From: Oxyruncus cristatus
Lineage: Eukaryota > Chordata > Aves > Passeriformes > Cotingidae
NCBI GenBank assembly: GCA_013399855.1
Contig: VXAY01003172.1
Location: 271,873-335,872, forward strand
DNA length: 64,000 nt
Direction of reading: 5' to 3'
A program made the position numbers and the translations under genes. Below are positions 11,001-25,600 of the stretch, piece by piece. The number at the start of each line of letters is the position of its first letter. The first letter of the stretch is position 1. The notes under the pieces are model-generated. The model made no database searches and was not told where the DNA came from. It saw nothing but the letters and a program-made list of their open reading frames with translations.

Positions 11001-14000
11001 CATGGAAATTTCCTGATGGAGATGATGCAAGATGCTCTGAGTGGAATAACCCTGCAAGTGCTCTACTGCTCCAAGCCTACTCACATTAGCGTTCCCACAA
11101 TTAGATAACTGGTCACACATCTGTTTACAAAGCAGTATCCAAAATAACATGTTACTGTTTTGTTTCCTTCACTGTGCTGTATGTCATGGTTACAGCTAAA
11201 GAAATAGAACTGAATCTGTTGCTGAAAGGGGGTTGAATGCTTTTTCCTATGGCTGCTCTAATACAAAGTTGTTTTCACCATCTCAAGCCTTCGGCTTGTA
11301 GGTATGAAGCTTGTCTGCTGTCATCTCCTAGGCATTCTGTGTCTGCTAGATGTCTGGGACAGGAATAGAAACATCCCTGAGGATTGGATCCGTTCTGGGT
11401 GTGATGATGGTGCTGGAGATACCAGCCCCGGTATGTGGAGCATGGGCATTGTGTGAGAAGGGCTGTCCTAGCCACTGTGCCTCCCTGGAAGGCCACAAGA
11501 GGCTAATCTCGGTGCAGCTGGCACCTCCAGCACATGCTGTGATGCTCCTGGGGGAGGTGGAGCCCCATCCCTTGCAGGCAGTGTGGCTGCGGGGCAGGGA
11601 GCCCTTTGGGCCCCTCATGTTTCTGGGGGTGAACTAGTCCCCTTGAACTGGGGTTCAGGCACAGAAGAGCTGCCAGCTCTTCACCAGCTTAGTGCCATTG
11701 GAAGACAATAGAAATCGGACATGACAATTAAAGGCACTTCCTTGGTATTGTCCTACCCCTTCGCTTGCCACAGGACTGTTAATTTATCTTCAAAAGCATT
11801 TGTGGTTGGTTTGGGCTTTGGAAAGGCTATTGGGGGATAAAGGAGATTTTCCCCTTGCTGTCATACAGTGACAGTCTTTAGGTATATTGAGGAGGAAAAT
11901 TATCTCTGCAGTATGTGCTCTGGGTCTACATTAACCTGGGCTGCCGTGGGAGTTTCAGCACTCCCTGTTTACATCAGCATGACAGCCCTTCTCCCTGCTG
12001 TATCTGTCTTCCTGACAGCACATTCACAGTGTTCCTCCTGCCTGGCTGCCAGAGCTGTACAGAGGAGACCTCTGGTAGAGACATCCTGTTCCACTGGCCT
12101 TCATCTTCAGTCAGCATCCAGTGTGTCTGTCCTAAGTCTTCTGATGTGTCCCAGATCCAAGAAACTTGACTGGGCAGTGCTTCCTCTGAAACTGTGCTTC
12201 TGGTACATAAACAACTAGAATGTTTTCTTGAAAGTGCTTTCCAGGAAACTGTGGAAGCAGGGATTGAGCACGTTTGTTTCCCAATGCGGTATCACAGACA
12301 TCAGGAGTGACCCTGAGCGCACAAGTGCACGGTCCCCTTACAGGTGATGCTGGGACCACTGTATGTTCTGAGGGTCTGTGCTTGGGTGTGTTCTGTGTTT
12401 CACACTGGAGTGCCAAGAGCAGCGTCCCTACTGCCACGTCCTTCTCAGAGGCACCATGTCTTAGTGTACCTTGCCATACTCTCACTGGTGGAGGGTCCTC
12501 CTGGCAATCAGATCTGTTGAGCAGATAGTTGAAGACTTGCTCCTTGACTGCCCCCTTGCTGTGCCCCGCAAGTCCAGTGCTGCTCTGGATCTGTGATCAC
12601 AGTTGGGTTATTTTTGGCTGCTGGTTCGTGTTTCACAAGGCCGCTTCAGGTGAAAGCCCTTGCTGGACTAACCGTGAGTAGCTGACATGGTCAGTAGGGT
12701 GGTGTAGCTGTTCTCAGCAATCTCTTTGAGCTGAATGTGGCAGAGGCTGAGCTGGTCACTGCCCTGCGAAGCACTGCATCCAAAGATTGGCATTTTGCTA
12801 TTCCTAGGAATTTCATCCTACGGCCCGTCTGAGCGTTGGACAACTGGCATGACAGGGAGTGGCTGCTTGAATGCAGTAATGCATTCCAAGCCTAAAATTG
12901 TTCCCAGGCCAAGTGTGGGGAGATGGCCAATTTGAGGAATAACTCCAGCCTTGGGCAGTCTTTGGAGTGTCTGCTTTGGCTGGGATTTTTGGAGAAATGT
13001 AGAGGTGGGATTTTTCCCAGAGAGCTAACAGCAGTGTGCTCACCTTGGTGTATCGTGGGGGCAAGGTCAGTTTCTGACTGCCGGGAGCTGTTGAAAAACT
13101 CCAAGCTGGTTTTCTCCAAAACCATTTGTCCTTGGTTGGGTAAGGAGGTCTCTGCAAGGAGCAGTTTGGTTTGCTTGCCCCATCCTGCCCTTGCAGGAAG
13201 AATGTGGCCTGTTTACTTTAAATCTGTCCTTCCCTCTGGGCTGTAACAGGGCTGGGGGAAAGGGGAAAGAGATGGATATGGACATCGTTAGCAATGGCCC
13301 AAGTACCAGCTTGCTGAACCTCTTGAGTGTGTTCTCTGCAAACTGGTAGCACAGCTCTGGGGCAGGGTTGCAACTCTGAAGACCTGTAGCAAAAGCTCCA
13401 TAAATACCTATCTGGAACTTCAGATGAAGAGTCCAGCAGATCCTGTATTTTTGCCATGGCCCCATTGTAGTTCCTGGTTAGGCTACTTTGGAACTGACCA
13501 AAGGCTTCTGTGCCTGTTTGGAGCAGGGGCTTTGCATTCCTAAAAACCCCATTGCTCTTTGTGGTGCCTGCCATGAGAGCAGGTACCTGAGAGCCCTGTG
13601 GAATTGTTGTATGTGCTAGGAGAAGATGAGCAGAAAAAGGGAGCATTGTGGATAGGCTTTTTTCAAGGTTGCTGTGGTGTGTCTTCCAGCAGGCTCTGGA
13701 GGCCCTTCTGGCTCTGGGAGGCCAAGTAAACACTGTTTTTCAGGAAGTTCAGATAGCTGTGCTTCAGCAAGGAGTGGCTTTTTGAAAAACACCTTTGGTA
13801 AACTGTCTCTTGCAGAAATACCTTCAGAACACTCTGACTGGATCGTTCTCCTCGCCTTCTTCAAGCCGCTCTAAATCACTCATTACCTGCTTCCGACCCT
13901 GCCATTGATGCCCTCCCACTTAATGTTGTGAGGCAAATGAAAAGGACAAATACCAGTGCTGAAAGCTCTGCTTCATCTGGTTGGTACTTAGTGTTTACCG

Positions 14001-17000
14001 GTGAAGTCTTGGGAAGAAGCTTTTTGGAATATCCTGCAGAACACCCTGAGACTTCTCCATTTGGTGTGGATGTTTACTTTGTAGTTGGAACTATACAATG
14101 GTAAGTTGAAAGGAGTGGAGGGAGAGAAGATCACTCATTTGGAAACAGGAATAAATATAAGCAAGATGGGAAATTAAGCCAAGAAGTCTTTTGGCACATA
14201 GCTTCCAAGGCAGGAAGGTGGTCTGTTCTATGGCAAGCAGATTCCTGAAAGCAGCAGGGGATGTTCTGGTGACATTTAATGCTTTTGCTGGAGGTTGGGG
14301 TTTACTGTTAACCCTCCTTGGAAGGCCAGGGAGTCATTGTCACATACTGAATTCCACGACAGAAGGGAGTAGGGCCTGAGTGCCATGGCACACAATGGCG
14401 TGCAAACAGCATGACTAAGCCAGTGCTTTAGTTTTGTTGCCTAAAACTGAATCTATTCAAAGGATGTGGCTGTGCACTCACCTCTCCCTTGTGTCCCTTT
14501 TCCAGTTACAGTCTCAGATCCTCAGAATACCTTCATGGCCGGTTCTGCAGGCTGGAGGGACCAGGTGAGCGTGGGCGAACAGGTTCTGCACCTGAGAATG
14601 CAGACCTTGCTACCCATATTTGTGGCTGCAGAGTAGTGGTCTGGACTCTGAACTTGAGAGCTTATGGGGACTCTTCAGCCTGTGAACTAGGAACGTGGTG
14701 ATTTGGAGCCTCCAGGAAAAGCAAATCGAGCCGTGAAGATGAAGACTTGGTGATGGCTGGAATCTATATAGGTCATAGATATTAGAGCCTCAGATGTGCT
14801 TGGAGAAGGCTCTGGGTCCACGTCTGGGATTTGTTGAGCTCTTTCATTTCAGAGCTGGAGCCTGCACAGTGGCTGCTTTGTCAAATGACCTGCTCAATTC
14901 CCAAAATCAAGTGTTCCAGAAAGTGACAGGTTTAGTCTGGATACCCCCTCCCTTGGGGTATCCATTGTTCTGGGAGTACTTGTGATATTTGACATTCTTA
15001 AGGAATCAAAGCAGGGGACTCTTGGCCTCTGGAAGAATAGTGTGAGCAGGACGCTGGGGACACATGGCACTGTTCCTCTGTACTTCTGCTTGGCTGGGGA
15101 GCAAAGTCAGCTTTGCTGGTGGTATCTGTGCCCCATGATATCTGTGGCTTAGTTCATGTGAGAGCATTCAGAAATCCAATCAATGATCACAGCTGTGCTT
15201 TCCAAAGCTCCCTAGCACCCTACCCAAAAGGATTAGAAGGTTGGAATATTTGCTTAATTGCCTGCTCTGACTCTGAGCACTTCCCTTCCTCTCCAGAGCA
15301 GACCAGAATGTGGTGCAGCAGCTGAACCACTGTCAAATGTAATGCTAATGGAGAGGGAGCCGCCTGCTCCAGCCTTTTCTATATTTGCTCATGTGATATT
15401 TTTTAATCTCATAACTAACGTCATGTTAAACAGTGAATTAGAATATGCAGTAGCTTTCTCTAATATGCAAAATTTGTCCTGTGCCTCAGCCAACAGAAGT
15501 TTCCCAGCAATTTTGACTTTGATTCTTCAGTATTAACATAATGTTGCCACATCTTGGTTTGTACATACTTAAAGGAGGAAATAGCTTTAATTGAATCTGA
15601 CTACTAAAACCTCTTGATGATTGTAGCTTTGAAGGTGTAAATCTCTGGTACTGACTGCCTGACAGCCAATGTCCAAGTGGAAAGAGTGTTGACTAAGGGC
15701 TGGAATTTTTGGTAGGGAGATGAGTCCAGCCTGATGCCTTCTCATCTCCCTGGTGAAGAGGCTGTGTTCATTGCTGTGTCCTCAGCTGCTGACACATATG
15801 CTTTCCCTGGCCCTGTGGGTACAGGGTGGGGTTTGTTTTCAGCTTACAAAGAATTTCTAGTCATATGGGTGTGGGGAGGTTTTTTCATAATGTTCTGGGA
15901 AAACCACCTGTGCTGCTCCTAGTGGCATCACTGAATGCTTTCCTTGCCTAAAACAGCTGAAATATCTTCCTGTGAGCAGATTACCTGCATCAGATAAAAT
16001 TTGGGATACAGTAACTGAAAACTGTGATGCAAATCCTGATGCTGAACAAAGCAATGGAGAAATTTAATTCTTCTTGCCTCGAGGGTGTTTCGGCAGCAAT
16101 GGTGGCAATCTCTGGATCTTTTAGGTAGGCTAGAGAGTTGCTTGCTGTTCTTGGGGGTGAAGCAATCCCCTGGGAGCCCTGTTTGTTCTAGGGGGAATTC
16201 GATGATGGCCAACGTCAGCACAGGCCTGCTCCTGTTATCACAATTCTGTGTTGACAAGCTGCTGGCTGCCATCAGTGTTTTCAGCACCCTCTTGGCCAGC
16301 TCTTCTGTGAACAGTGTTTAGTGGCACACTTAAAATGACGGTAACCCATCCACACTGCTTCCAGGACTGTCATTGGTGGGAATGTACCAGTATCACCTTA
16401 GCAAGTGGACAGTTTTTGTAAAACCTTCCATGGACCACGGTAGTGTCTCTGGGCTTGGTTGCCCAAAACCTTTAGGTGTGATTCTGCTGTACAGGAGCAA
16501 TTCGTGTTCCTGCATCTGTCAAAAGATCCTGGACAAAATGGTTCCTGCTGAGCTGCAAGGATGGTCACTGGGCTGAAAGAGGTATATGGGGAACTCCTAC
16601 AGAGTAATTGTGCCATTTGTACCATGCTGGTACACATTCACTTTTCTGAGAGGGCAAGACTTGGATTATTGCACTTAAGTTGTGCTCAAGATTCAGCCAT
16701 TGCCCGTACATTGAGAACTTGTGATGTGTCTCCTTTGACACGTGAGCAGGTGCTTGGGATGACTTGATTTGGGGTTTAGTAATCAGCATATCCTGAAATA
16801 GCATGTTTGAGCTGCTGGCTTTGACACAGACAAGAACAGGCTTGGTTTATCATGGTTTCTAAGCCATTTCTAGCCATATGGATTTTGACTGGCTGTGACT
16901 TTGAGGAGGTGTGTTGAGATTCCCTGGACTTCTGCAGTGGCAGCAAAGCAAGTTAAAAGCATCCGCATATGCCATCCTCTGAGTGATGTGGCAGTACATG

Positions 17001-20000
17001 AAGTGAAGTGATGGTGAAGAGGGAGGATATGTCATGAAGTGCATAATTAGCTGGTGGGACTTACTTCTGCAGGATATTCTAGAAACTGCTAGCTTGAAGG
17101 AAAACTAGTAAACTGCCTAATTACACTAGCTTTCTTAAACACTTTAATTAATGCTAACCCTCAGTTCACTTAGAAGTGGCTGTAGTAGTGGGTACATGGA
17201 GGATTCATAGTCATTCCTTAGGTTGGTGTCTTCTCCAAAGACCTCCCCTGCTCTGTGCAGTTTGCTGCTTTGCAGAGCAGCAGGATAACATCCTGTCGTG
17301 GGGAAGGGAGAGGGGGAGCAGCCTGCAATCTTGGGACACTGGTTAATTCACATCTGGTTCACATTTATGTGCTGATTTCATGTCTGTGCTGCCATAACCC
17401 TGAGCAAACCTTGCAGAAAGGGCAGCATTAAACAGGGAGAGGAGCACACTGCTGTATGACAGGAATTCTGTGGCACCCAGTTCAGCCCAGTGCTCCCTTC
17501 CCCTGTTATCCATGGTGTGGGATGTCCTGTGTGGTTCTTGCTCTGCACAAGGCCTCTCTCATACAGAGAGAGCCCAAGCTAGTCCAGACAAAAAGCTTCA
17601 GTGTGCAGTTGGCAGCCACAGAGTCTGCAGTCCCATAGCAAGGGAATCAGTGTTTCAGGACTGCCACAGCATGTGTTCAAAAGCAAGGAGGAATGGGGCC
17701 TACAAAAAGTGCTATTCCTGAAAAATACTCTCTGGAATGCCAGTCTCTAGATAACTTCAGTTGCCTTTTCTCTCTCCTGTTCTGTTAGCTGGGGCACTCT
17801 TGTCTCCAGTCTCCTGGCTGATGGTGTTGGAGCTGCCCTGAGCACTGTGTGGTGGTCATGTTGCTGCAGTAGACAACCTGTTCATGGTTGAGTCCAGTGG
17901 ACAGTTCCTTGTTCTAGTCCTAAGCTTTATTTGCTGCACCTGGGTGAGATGCTGCAGGCACAGTTATCTGGAATAGGAGGATGGAGTGGACGATGCTTTG
18001 GTGCATTGGCAGAAGGAGTTGTTGCTCTTGTGGTGGCAGCACCTTTCAGTGCAGGCTGATACACGGTCACTAAGCTGTGGCCCTTACAGTACTTGAAGGG
18101 ATCCTCATGTCTCCTGGAGCCCTGTGAGTGATGGGGTGCTGAGCTGCTGACCCTGGGTGGGCTCTGTGAGGTGGTGTGTGCTCCAGTCTGTCAAGTCTCA
18201 CTTTCTCTTATCTGGCACTGGCTGCAGTGACCTGTTCCAACGGCAGGGTCTGATGGAAGTGTCTGCTCTCTCTAGAAATCCTCTGTGGCATGGATGATTC
18301 AGAGCTCAGCCCCTTATTGATGACCCTCTGGAGAGGGCTAGCTGCTGTGTGGCCTGGATGTGTAGGCAGGGTATCTGCAGAGCTTCCCTGCCTTCTCCAG
18401 GGTCAGGAAAAGTAGCAGCATAAGTTCCCAATGACTCTTGCTGTGTGCACAGAAAGGCTTCAGCCCCCCAGCATCCCCCTCTGCTGCAGCAAGGGACCTG
18501 TTTCCTCCCCCTGTGCCTGCTGTACCTCAGACCAGGGTCAGAGCCAGCATGGAGCTGTGAGTGAAGGGGTCCTGAGCGGAGGAGAGGGCTCAGTGGGGTC
18601 TCTGTGGTAAAGAGGCTGCCATGTGATGCAGTGAGTCTTGCTGGGTCTCATGGTATGGCACTGTGGTACCCCCAGTTCTCCACCCGCTGCATAAAGGCCA
18701 GTGAGCAGAAATGGTGTGTCTGAGAGCAGCTTTAAAGCCCAGCTGGGCTGCTGTTGCCACGAGCTTTCTACACTTGTAAAACCTGCCATGGGTTTGAATT
18801 CCACTGACACTTCTCCGGTAGCCTCTGCTTACTGTTCTGTGCCGTAGGGTCTGCGTGCCCAGGGATATGCCTGGGGAAGGGCTGGGTGTGGTCATGGAGC
18901 AGCTCGAGCTTCTGGCCTGCCTGGGTGAGCTCTTGGCTGGTTTGGCAGCCCTGCAACCCTGGCTTTGCTGGTGGGGCCAGGCAAGATCTGGCAGCAGGGG
19001 GAATCCTTGGTGACTCCATCGTGCCCAAGCTGGCAGGACAGTCTGTATGTTGCTGGGGACTGTTGTGCTGTCATGGCTGAATTCCTGGAGCAGAACCCTG
19101 GGCTTAGTGGAGACTGCAGGAACATGGCTGATAGTCAGAGATCCCAGGGCTCTGCAGGCTTGGGCTCTCTTTAACTGTACTGCTTCACCTCTCATGGTAT
19201 GTTAAGCTCCCAAAGCATCACCCCTTGTTAGGGAGAGTGCTCGGTGGAGGGGGGGGGAGTAAGCACAGCCTGAGTCCCAGCACACAGCAAAGGAACTCCG
19301 AACTGGTGGACCAGCCCTTCACTTCACCCCTCTGGAAAAAGGTTTGTACCAGCACTAAATGAGCAGTGAGCTGGCAGGTGAGATGCAAAGGGCCCTGTCC
19401 CTGGGGTCCAGGCACCCCCACCCCATCAGAGATGCAGTTCTGCTTCCCTTGGGACCGTGGCATTTCTCTTCCCAGTGACTTCTTCAGACAGGATGGTTGC
19501 TTTGGGGAACCTTGGTTCTTATTAATGAATTTAACCCTTGGGCAAGGGGCAGCAGGGAATGCTCCTTTAGGCCACTGCCCTGTGCTAGCTGGAGACCGGC
19601 CTGAGTCCCTCAGGGCAGATGGACTTTTGCTGGATGCATGGCTGGAGTTTCTTACCACTGTTGCAACTTGCTTTAAAACCCCTGCTGACAGTCACTTCAG
19701 GGAGGCTGGGGAGAAATCAGTCTCTTCTAAAACACAGCAACTCCAGTGGTAGTTGCTGCAGATGGGTTTGGGAGTGTCTGTGGTTGGCATTCCCTGTAGC
19801 ATCTGCTGTGTCCCCGCTGTCAGGCTGACTCTGCAGCTAGCTGTGCTGAAAGAGGGGAATGACCAGATCTGTCAGAAGCCAGCAGTGTGGGGGTCTGTAT
19901 TTTTAACCCCCAGCATTCTTGGGGGGTGTTGTCTCCTGGTTCATGCCTCTTTTAAATTTATGACCTACAAGAGGCTTTTTTTAAAATAAAACAAGCTGTC

Positions 20001-22394
20001 TTGTCTTCCTTGGGTAATAGTTCTCAGTGTATCAGTGCGTATTATCATATCGTATCCCTGTGCAGGAATTCCAAACCGGAGCATCTCAGTGATGCTCAAA
20101 GTTCTGGTACACTGGAAGATCCTAGGTCTCTCATGTAAAGCTATCACAGTTTCCAGCTTTTCCTTCCCTGGGTAGTGTTCCTGCTCTCCCTCCCAAAGTA
20201 CAGGGACTGGGTCTCTAATCAGAACTGGCTGCTGAGGCTTGTGCAGCCCTGAGTGCCAGGATACTGCCACCTGTGCCCCCTGCCTGCCCTGGCACTCCCT
20301 GGGAGTCACACTGCATAGTGACACTGCAGCTCTCCCTAAGGGCATCTCTGTCATGAGTGACCAGAGAACACAAATGGTTATACAGAGTATGTTGTGATGG
20401 ATTTCTGGAGGAGAGTTCTACTGTTAGTCTACAAACTCACAGCTGATGTTCAGAGAGGGCCTTTTACTTCTTTATTTGCATTTGACTGCAACATTTGAGA
20501 GATGCTCCCTTGAGTCTGAGGTCCTTTGGTCCTTTTCCTGCAGATTTGTCCTGTTCTTTCATTTCAGGGATATACAGGAGTTTGCTTACTTGGCAGTGGT
20601 TGGGCAAGTGCAGGGCAGGCCCTCATTTTCTGATACCAGATGGGTCCTGCCAGCAGGGCCTTTGGGATGTGCAGGAGTGCTGTGACCAGGGTGGGTGCTG
20701 GACCTGAACAGGAGCACGAGGTGACATCTACCAGTTGTGTGCTTGCTGGAGCAGCACTTGCAAGTGGTTTCCCAACTGGAAAGCAAGGACCTATTTGCAC
20801 AGGTCTGTTTAATCCTGTGTTCCTGCAAACATGGAGCAGCTTCCTGTGACAGCTTCTCTAGCTACATTGGGGAGTTTTAAGGAAGTAGGTGTTTGCTTAA
20901 AGCTAAAAAATTATTTCTTTCTGTAACAAAATGCCCGATTGCTGAAATTCAGCCTGCAAACCTGGTACAGGCTGTGCCAGTGGGGAGCTGGGTGTGGGTC
21001 AGGCATGTGTGGGGGTTGGATTGTGGCTGCTCCCAGAAGAGCTTGTGTGGGAGGAATGGTTCTCCTTAGGGCATCTCCCCTCTGTACTTATCTCACAAGT
21101 GAGTTGATGCTGTTCAAGGGGAAATAGCAACAGCTATTCCAGAGCTGTTTGGATCAGGAAAAGGGACAGAAGTACAACCCTGAATGAGGGCTGCTTATCT
21201 TCCATAGCTGGTGGTAGGAACAGCTGCAGTAGTAGGAGTGACACTTCTGCCTTGGGGTGCCAGGATGTGACACCAGCTTGCTGCCCCTCAACTCACCTTG
21301 GTCCCTACTGCAGACGCCCCTGCTCTCGGTGTGGCCTCTTTGCTATGCCCTCGGATGCTACTGTGATGCTCTTGCTTCTGCCTGGAATCCAGGGGCTGAT
21401 GTGACAGGTCCCGTTACCTGTGGGGAGGGATGGGGGCAGAGAGCCCAAGGCCTGGTTGTCTGCCCTGGAAACAAGAGCGTTGTGAGGTGGGAGAAGCTTC
21501 AAGCCCACAGTCCCCTTGTCCCAGTTGTCATTCCAGCCATGCCCAAGTACTGCTGCTCTGCCTACTGAACTGTGCTGGGGCTGAAAGCTGAGGATGGGTA
21601 GGGCAATAACAAGGGGAAGGTTGCATATCTCCACTGACCCCCTTCAAACTACTCAAGGTGATTTGGATGCCTGGTTTACACAGGGCTAGAGTGCACATGG
21701 ATGAGGGCTCTTCCCTGGTGCTGCTGCTTGGGAGGAGCTCCTGGAGAATCCTCTGTCCTCTGACTTAAAGCACAGCCTGGCTTGTGAATCAGCTTCATGA
21801 TAAATAAACAGCAGGTACAGTAAGCAAAGCCAAGGGCTGTGGGAGCTGGTGAAGTGTTAGTGTTCTTCAGGGTTATCTGAGAGTTCAAGGGCTCTGCCTG
21901 GCTGATCACTCTGCAGGGCTCTGTGGGCACCATCAGCCCCCATGGAGGCAGCACATGATTTGGATAGTGATGCGGGGGAGCTGCTCACTCCGGGATGCTG
22001 CTGCTGAGGGTCAGACTGCAGCATGGATTGAGGGCTGGCAGGAGAGCCCATGGCCCTTCCCTGGCTCCCCCAGCCTTCTCAGTCAGCAGCATTTCCCCAT
22101 CAGGTGCCTGTTACCTCTGTAGTATCAAGGCAAGATTTTTCTTTTTTCCAAGATCAGTGCTACTAAGGTTCGTGAAGGGAAAACACTGAGGCAGAAGGTG
22201 TTCATAGTATTGCCAAAAACTGCCTTTCTGAACAAATGCAGCTGCTTGACTTTGCTTTCCAGGAGTAGTTTTGTTTAACCACTGTAAGATTTCTTTTTAA
22301 ATTTCTCTGGCACTCTAAAGACAGTCATTCTGTCAGAGCAAGAGATGGCATCTTCGTGGGGGTTTCCCATTGTGTTCAGGTGGAGTTATATGGG
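8067..22394. other. Non-coding stretch, probable DLGAP4 intron or upstream region
   Basis: About 14 kb with no exon I can support. Frames are short and interrupted on both strands. I searched by eye for a short-isoform DLGAP4 first exon (a peptide starting MALCLELLKQ, as I recall from human) and did not find it. No structural RNA or retroviral motif was recognised. Confidence 0.5.
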
Positions 22395-22688
22395 AGACAG
22401 ACTTTTTACATGAACAGATAGTGATAAGACAAAGAGAAATGGTTTTAAACTAAAAGAGGAGAGAGTTAAATTAGATATTAGGAAAGAAATTCTTCCTTGT
22501 GAGAGTGGTATGACCCTGGCACAGGTTGCCCAGGGAAGTTGTGGCTGCCCCATCCCTGGAAGTGTCCAAGGCCAGGTTGGATGGGGCTTGGAGCAACCTG
22601 GGCTAGTGGAAGGTGTCCCTGCCCATGGCAGAACGTAGAATGGGATGAGCTTTAAGGTCCCTTCCAACCTAAGCCTGTATGATTTCTG
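22395..22688 (+). mobile_element. CR1 LINE 3' fragment
   Basis: Plus-strand CR1 tail with the blocks 'gacaaagagaaatggtttta', 'ttagatattaggaaagaaat', 'ctggcacaggttgcccaggg', 'ctggaagtgtccaaggccag' and 'ggtcccttccaacctaagcc'. It is the best preserved CR1 tail in the left half of the window. Confidence 0.9.
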
Positions 22689-25600
22689 ACTTCTTTGATT
22701 TTCCTGTTCACTAACAAAATTTGGGTAGGTTTCTCATCTGTGCCTCCGCCTGGTATCTTAAAGGTATCTTGAGGTATCTTGGCATTCAATCTGCAGAATA
22801 ATCAAAATAGCTTCTCTATAGATCAAACACAGGCTCGAGGAGACCTATATGCTTTGGCCATGGCTGTAATGGCTAGAAACATGTTGTTTTATGAGAAAAA
22901 TCAGGTCTGAAGGGATTGTTGTGAACCAGAAAATCAATCAATGTCTGTATTGTCTTCAGTAGTAATTGTAACTGGGGATCATTTTCACTTAGACTCTCTA
23001 CAAGTAAAGCATTCTGCAGTTCATTAAAGCTCCAGCCTTGAAGTGTTCCTTGAGCAGATGAAAATCAGAGGTCAGGCTTCTTGGAATGCAGCTGTTCCAG
23101 TTCCCTTTGCTATTGAAAACTGCCTCCAAACACAGCTCCTTCCAGCGGGGAGATCCTGTGGCAAAGGCCAGCCCAAAGCCATTCGACTGGCATCTCCCAA
23201 GGGTTATTTTATTTAAAAGGCAAATCAGCTTGTCTTGTAGGAGGGATTATTTCAGGGCATTCTGCTTTGGGAGGTCATTTCTTCAGCTCTTCCCATGGAG
23301 AAAGGGGGATGCACAGAGCAGGACAGTGATAGCAATCAACCCTGCTGGTGTTTGAGGGCAGTGGAACTTGCCTGCACAGCTGACTGTGGTGGGCGCCTTT
23401 GAGGTGATTTAACAAAACTGAGGATGGAATGAGTTTGGAATGATTAGAAGTGTCACCAGCCTGTATTGAATCAGCAAGAGCAGTGGAACAAGTGGGCACT
23501 TCATGCAGACTCACTTGAGGGCAATTACGATATTTAAATCTGAACCCAAATACCTTGGCTGTGATCCTGGTGCTTCTGCCAGGTACTGTAGCAGGTAACA
23601 GCCTGGTGGGGTGTGAACAGGGGCCTCCTAAGTCAGGGATGGATTTAATATTCTCTTGTGACTCTATGTTTAGTTTTCCAAGAAGAAAATGCCTAGCTCT
23701 CTGGAAGGGCAGGGAGAAGATCCCAGCATGCCCTGCTGTTTTTTAAGGGTCTGGGAGGACTGTCCAGTGTAAGGCTCTGCAGACACAGCTCATCTGCCTG
23801 GGGCTGCATCAGTGGGGATTGCCCAAGTCCCCAAGGGCAGGTGGAAGGTGCTAATTCGGAAACTGCTTTCTAAAAATAATGATAGAAGGAAGGCTATAAA
23901 CAAACATCCCTCTCCCCCAAATCAATCTTCCACATCACGTTTTCAATTCCAACAACTTGCTGAAATTAGCCTTAGACGGATCCTGTGAGCAGGAAGAGCC
24001 TAGTGCTGCAAAGCTGGAAGCTTAAGCACAACTTCCACGCTTTCTTGTTATTTTGCACCTTTTTGGGGTGTTTGCTGATTTGCTAAGCAAACTGAGCTGA
24101 TGGTTCTGCAGAAGTGTGTGTCTGCTCCAGTACCCATGGGGATTGTAGTTCCACATGACAGCACAAGCTGGTTTTAAAATATAACAGACTGTGACCTGCA
24201 GCGACTCCAGAGCAGATCTATGCCCTGATCCGCGGTAGCCCTTTCGGAGGATTAAGTCAGCAGCTGGAATGGTCCTGACTGGTGCAATTGGCCTCTGAGC
24301 AAGGAGGGCATGCTACCTGTGTTTCCTGTGGAAACATTGGCTTCCTCAATGTATTTGTCTCTTCCCACAGATGCAAGAAACACTGGACCTTAGTTAAGAG
24401 TTATGTTGAGGGCCAAGGGCAGACTGTTCTAGGTGGGCATGCTCTGACTTGTGCTTTTGAAACGCATTTTTGGGAGGGGGTGTTTTCTGGGTTTGCTGGG
24501 CATTCAGAGGTCCTGTTTTATGGTTACGGGGGGCTTCAGTGGGGTTAATTTGCAATTGCACCAATAAATGCATCCCTAGCTCTTCAAAGCTCCTGATCTT
24601 GTTGCATTTTTCATTTGCAATGTTTGTTAGAGCCTTAAGCTTGTAGCTCACATAGTCAACCCTTTGACCACATGTACATGAGCAGGGGTGTGTTTTGTTG
24701 GTACTGGGTGTTTCCCTTCTAGCAGAGCCTGTGCTGCCCTTCAGTCGAGTGGGATGGCACAAAGGGATCCCCAGGAACAAGCCAAGGGGAATGCTGCAGT
24801 TTGCCTCTGTAAACAGAGCAGTAGAAACAGTTTGTGCTGTCTGTTGGTAGGTGGGAGAATGAGTTTGGGTGTAGTTACTGACCCTGAACACTCCTATCTC
24901 CCCCAGGAGCTCCTGCCTTTCTGTGCTGCTGTGCCCTCCCCTTGTTATGCCTCGCTGCACTGTTCAATATCAGATAGCCAGTGATTTCCTTTCCCCAGTT
25001 ACAACCCTGCTGGTGTCTGCAGCAGCTGGGAAACGTGAGCTGAGCTCCTCATGAAGGTGCCAGCCAAGCCACCAGAGTGCTGCCAGCAGTCCGGCCCTGT
25101 GTCACAGAGCCTGTGGGTGGCAAGGGACCCTGTGCAGATTGTGGGCTGGGCACTGTCGCTGGGGAAGGGCAGAGGCCACATGGAGTGGGGAGATGCTTAA
25201 CTGAAGGGGCACATGGACATGTTTTCACCAGTTGGGGTGGCTGTGGCTTGCCCAGGCCTGTAGCTGTTGTAGCCCTGGTACAGTAACACAAGGCAGCACT
25301 GTGTCAGTGTCATCAGGGCTGCTCAGCATCTTGGGGTGCAGAAATGCTTTTGGAAACACAGATCTCCTTCTGTAATCCCTCCCATTTAGGTTCCTCTTCC
25401 TCCTTTGAAGTGTTACTTTAGCTGTTAGTATGGTAAATGTTGAGATGTGTAAATACAGGCACGTCCAAAAACTGTCAATAAGGCCCGGGGTGAAGCTGTG
25501 CGATTGCTCCACAGGGAATATAGCTCCCAGGGTTACTTAGGACTGGCTGTGGTCCCAGTTCCCTCAACTGGAAACAGTTGAGGCAGCTGAGATCTCCCTC

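Noticed and set aside
19073..19110. Candidate DLGAP4 start exon (ATGGCTGAATTCCTGGAG...)
   Set aside because: The peptide MAEFLEQNPG does not fit the expected MALCLELLKQ start, and there is no donor in the right phase.
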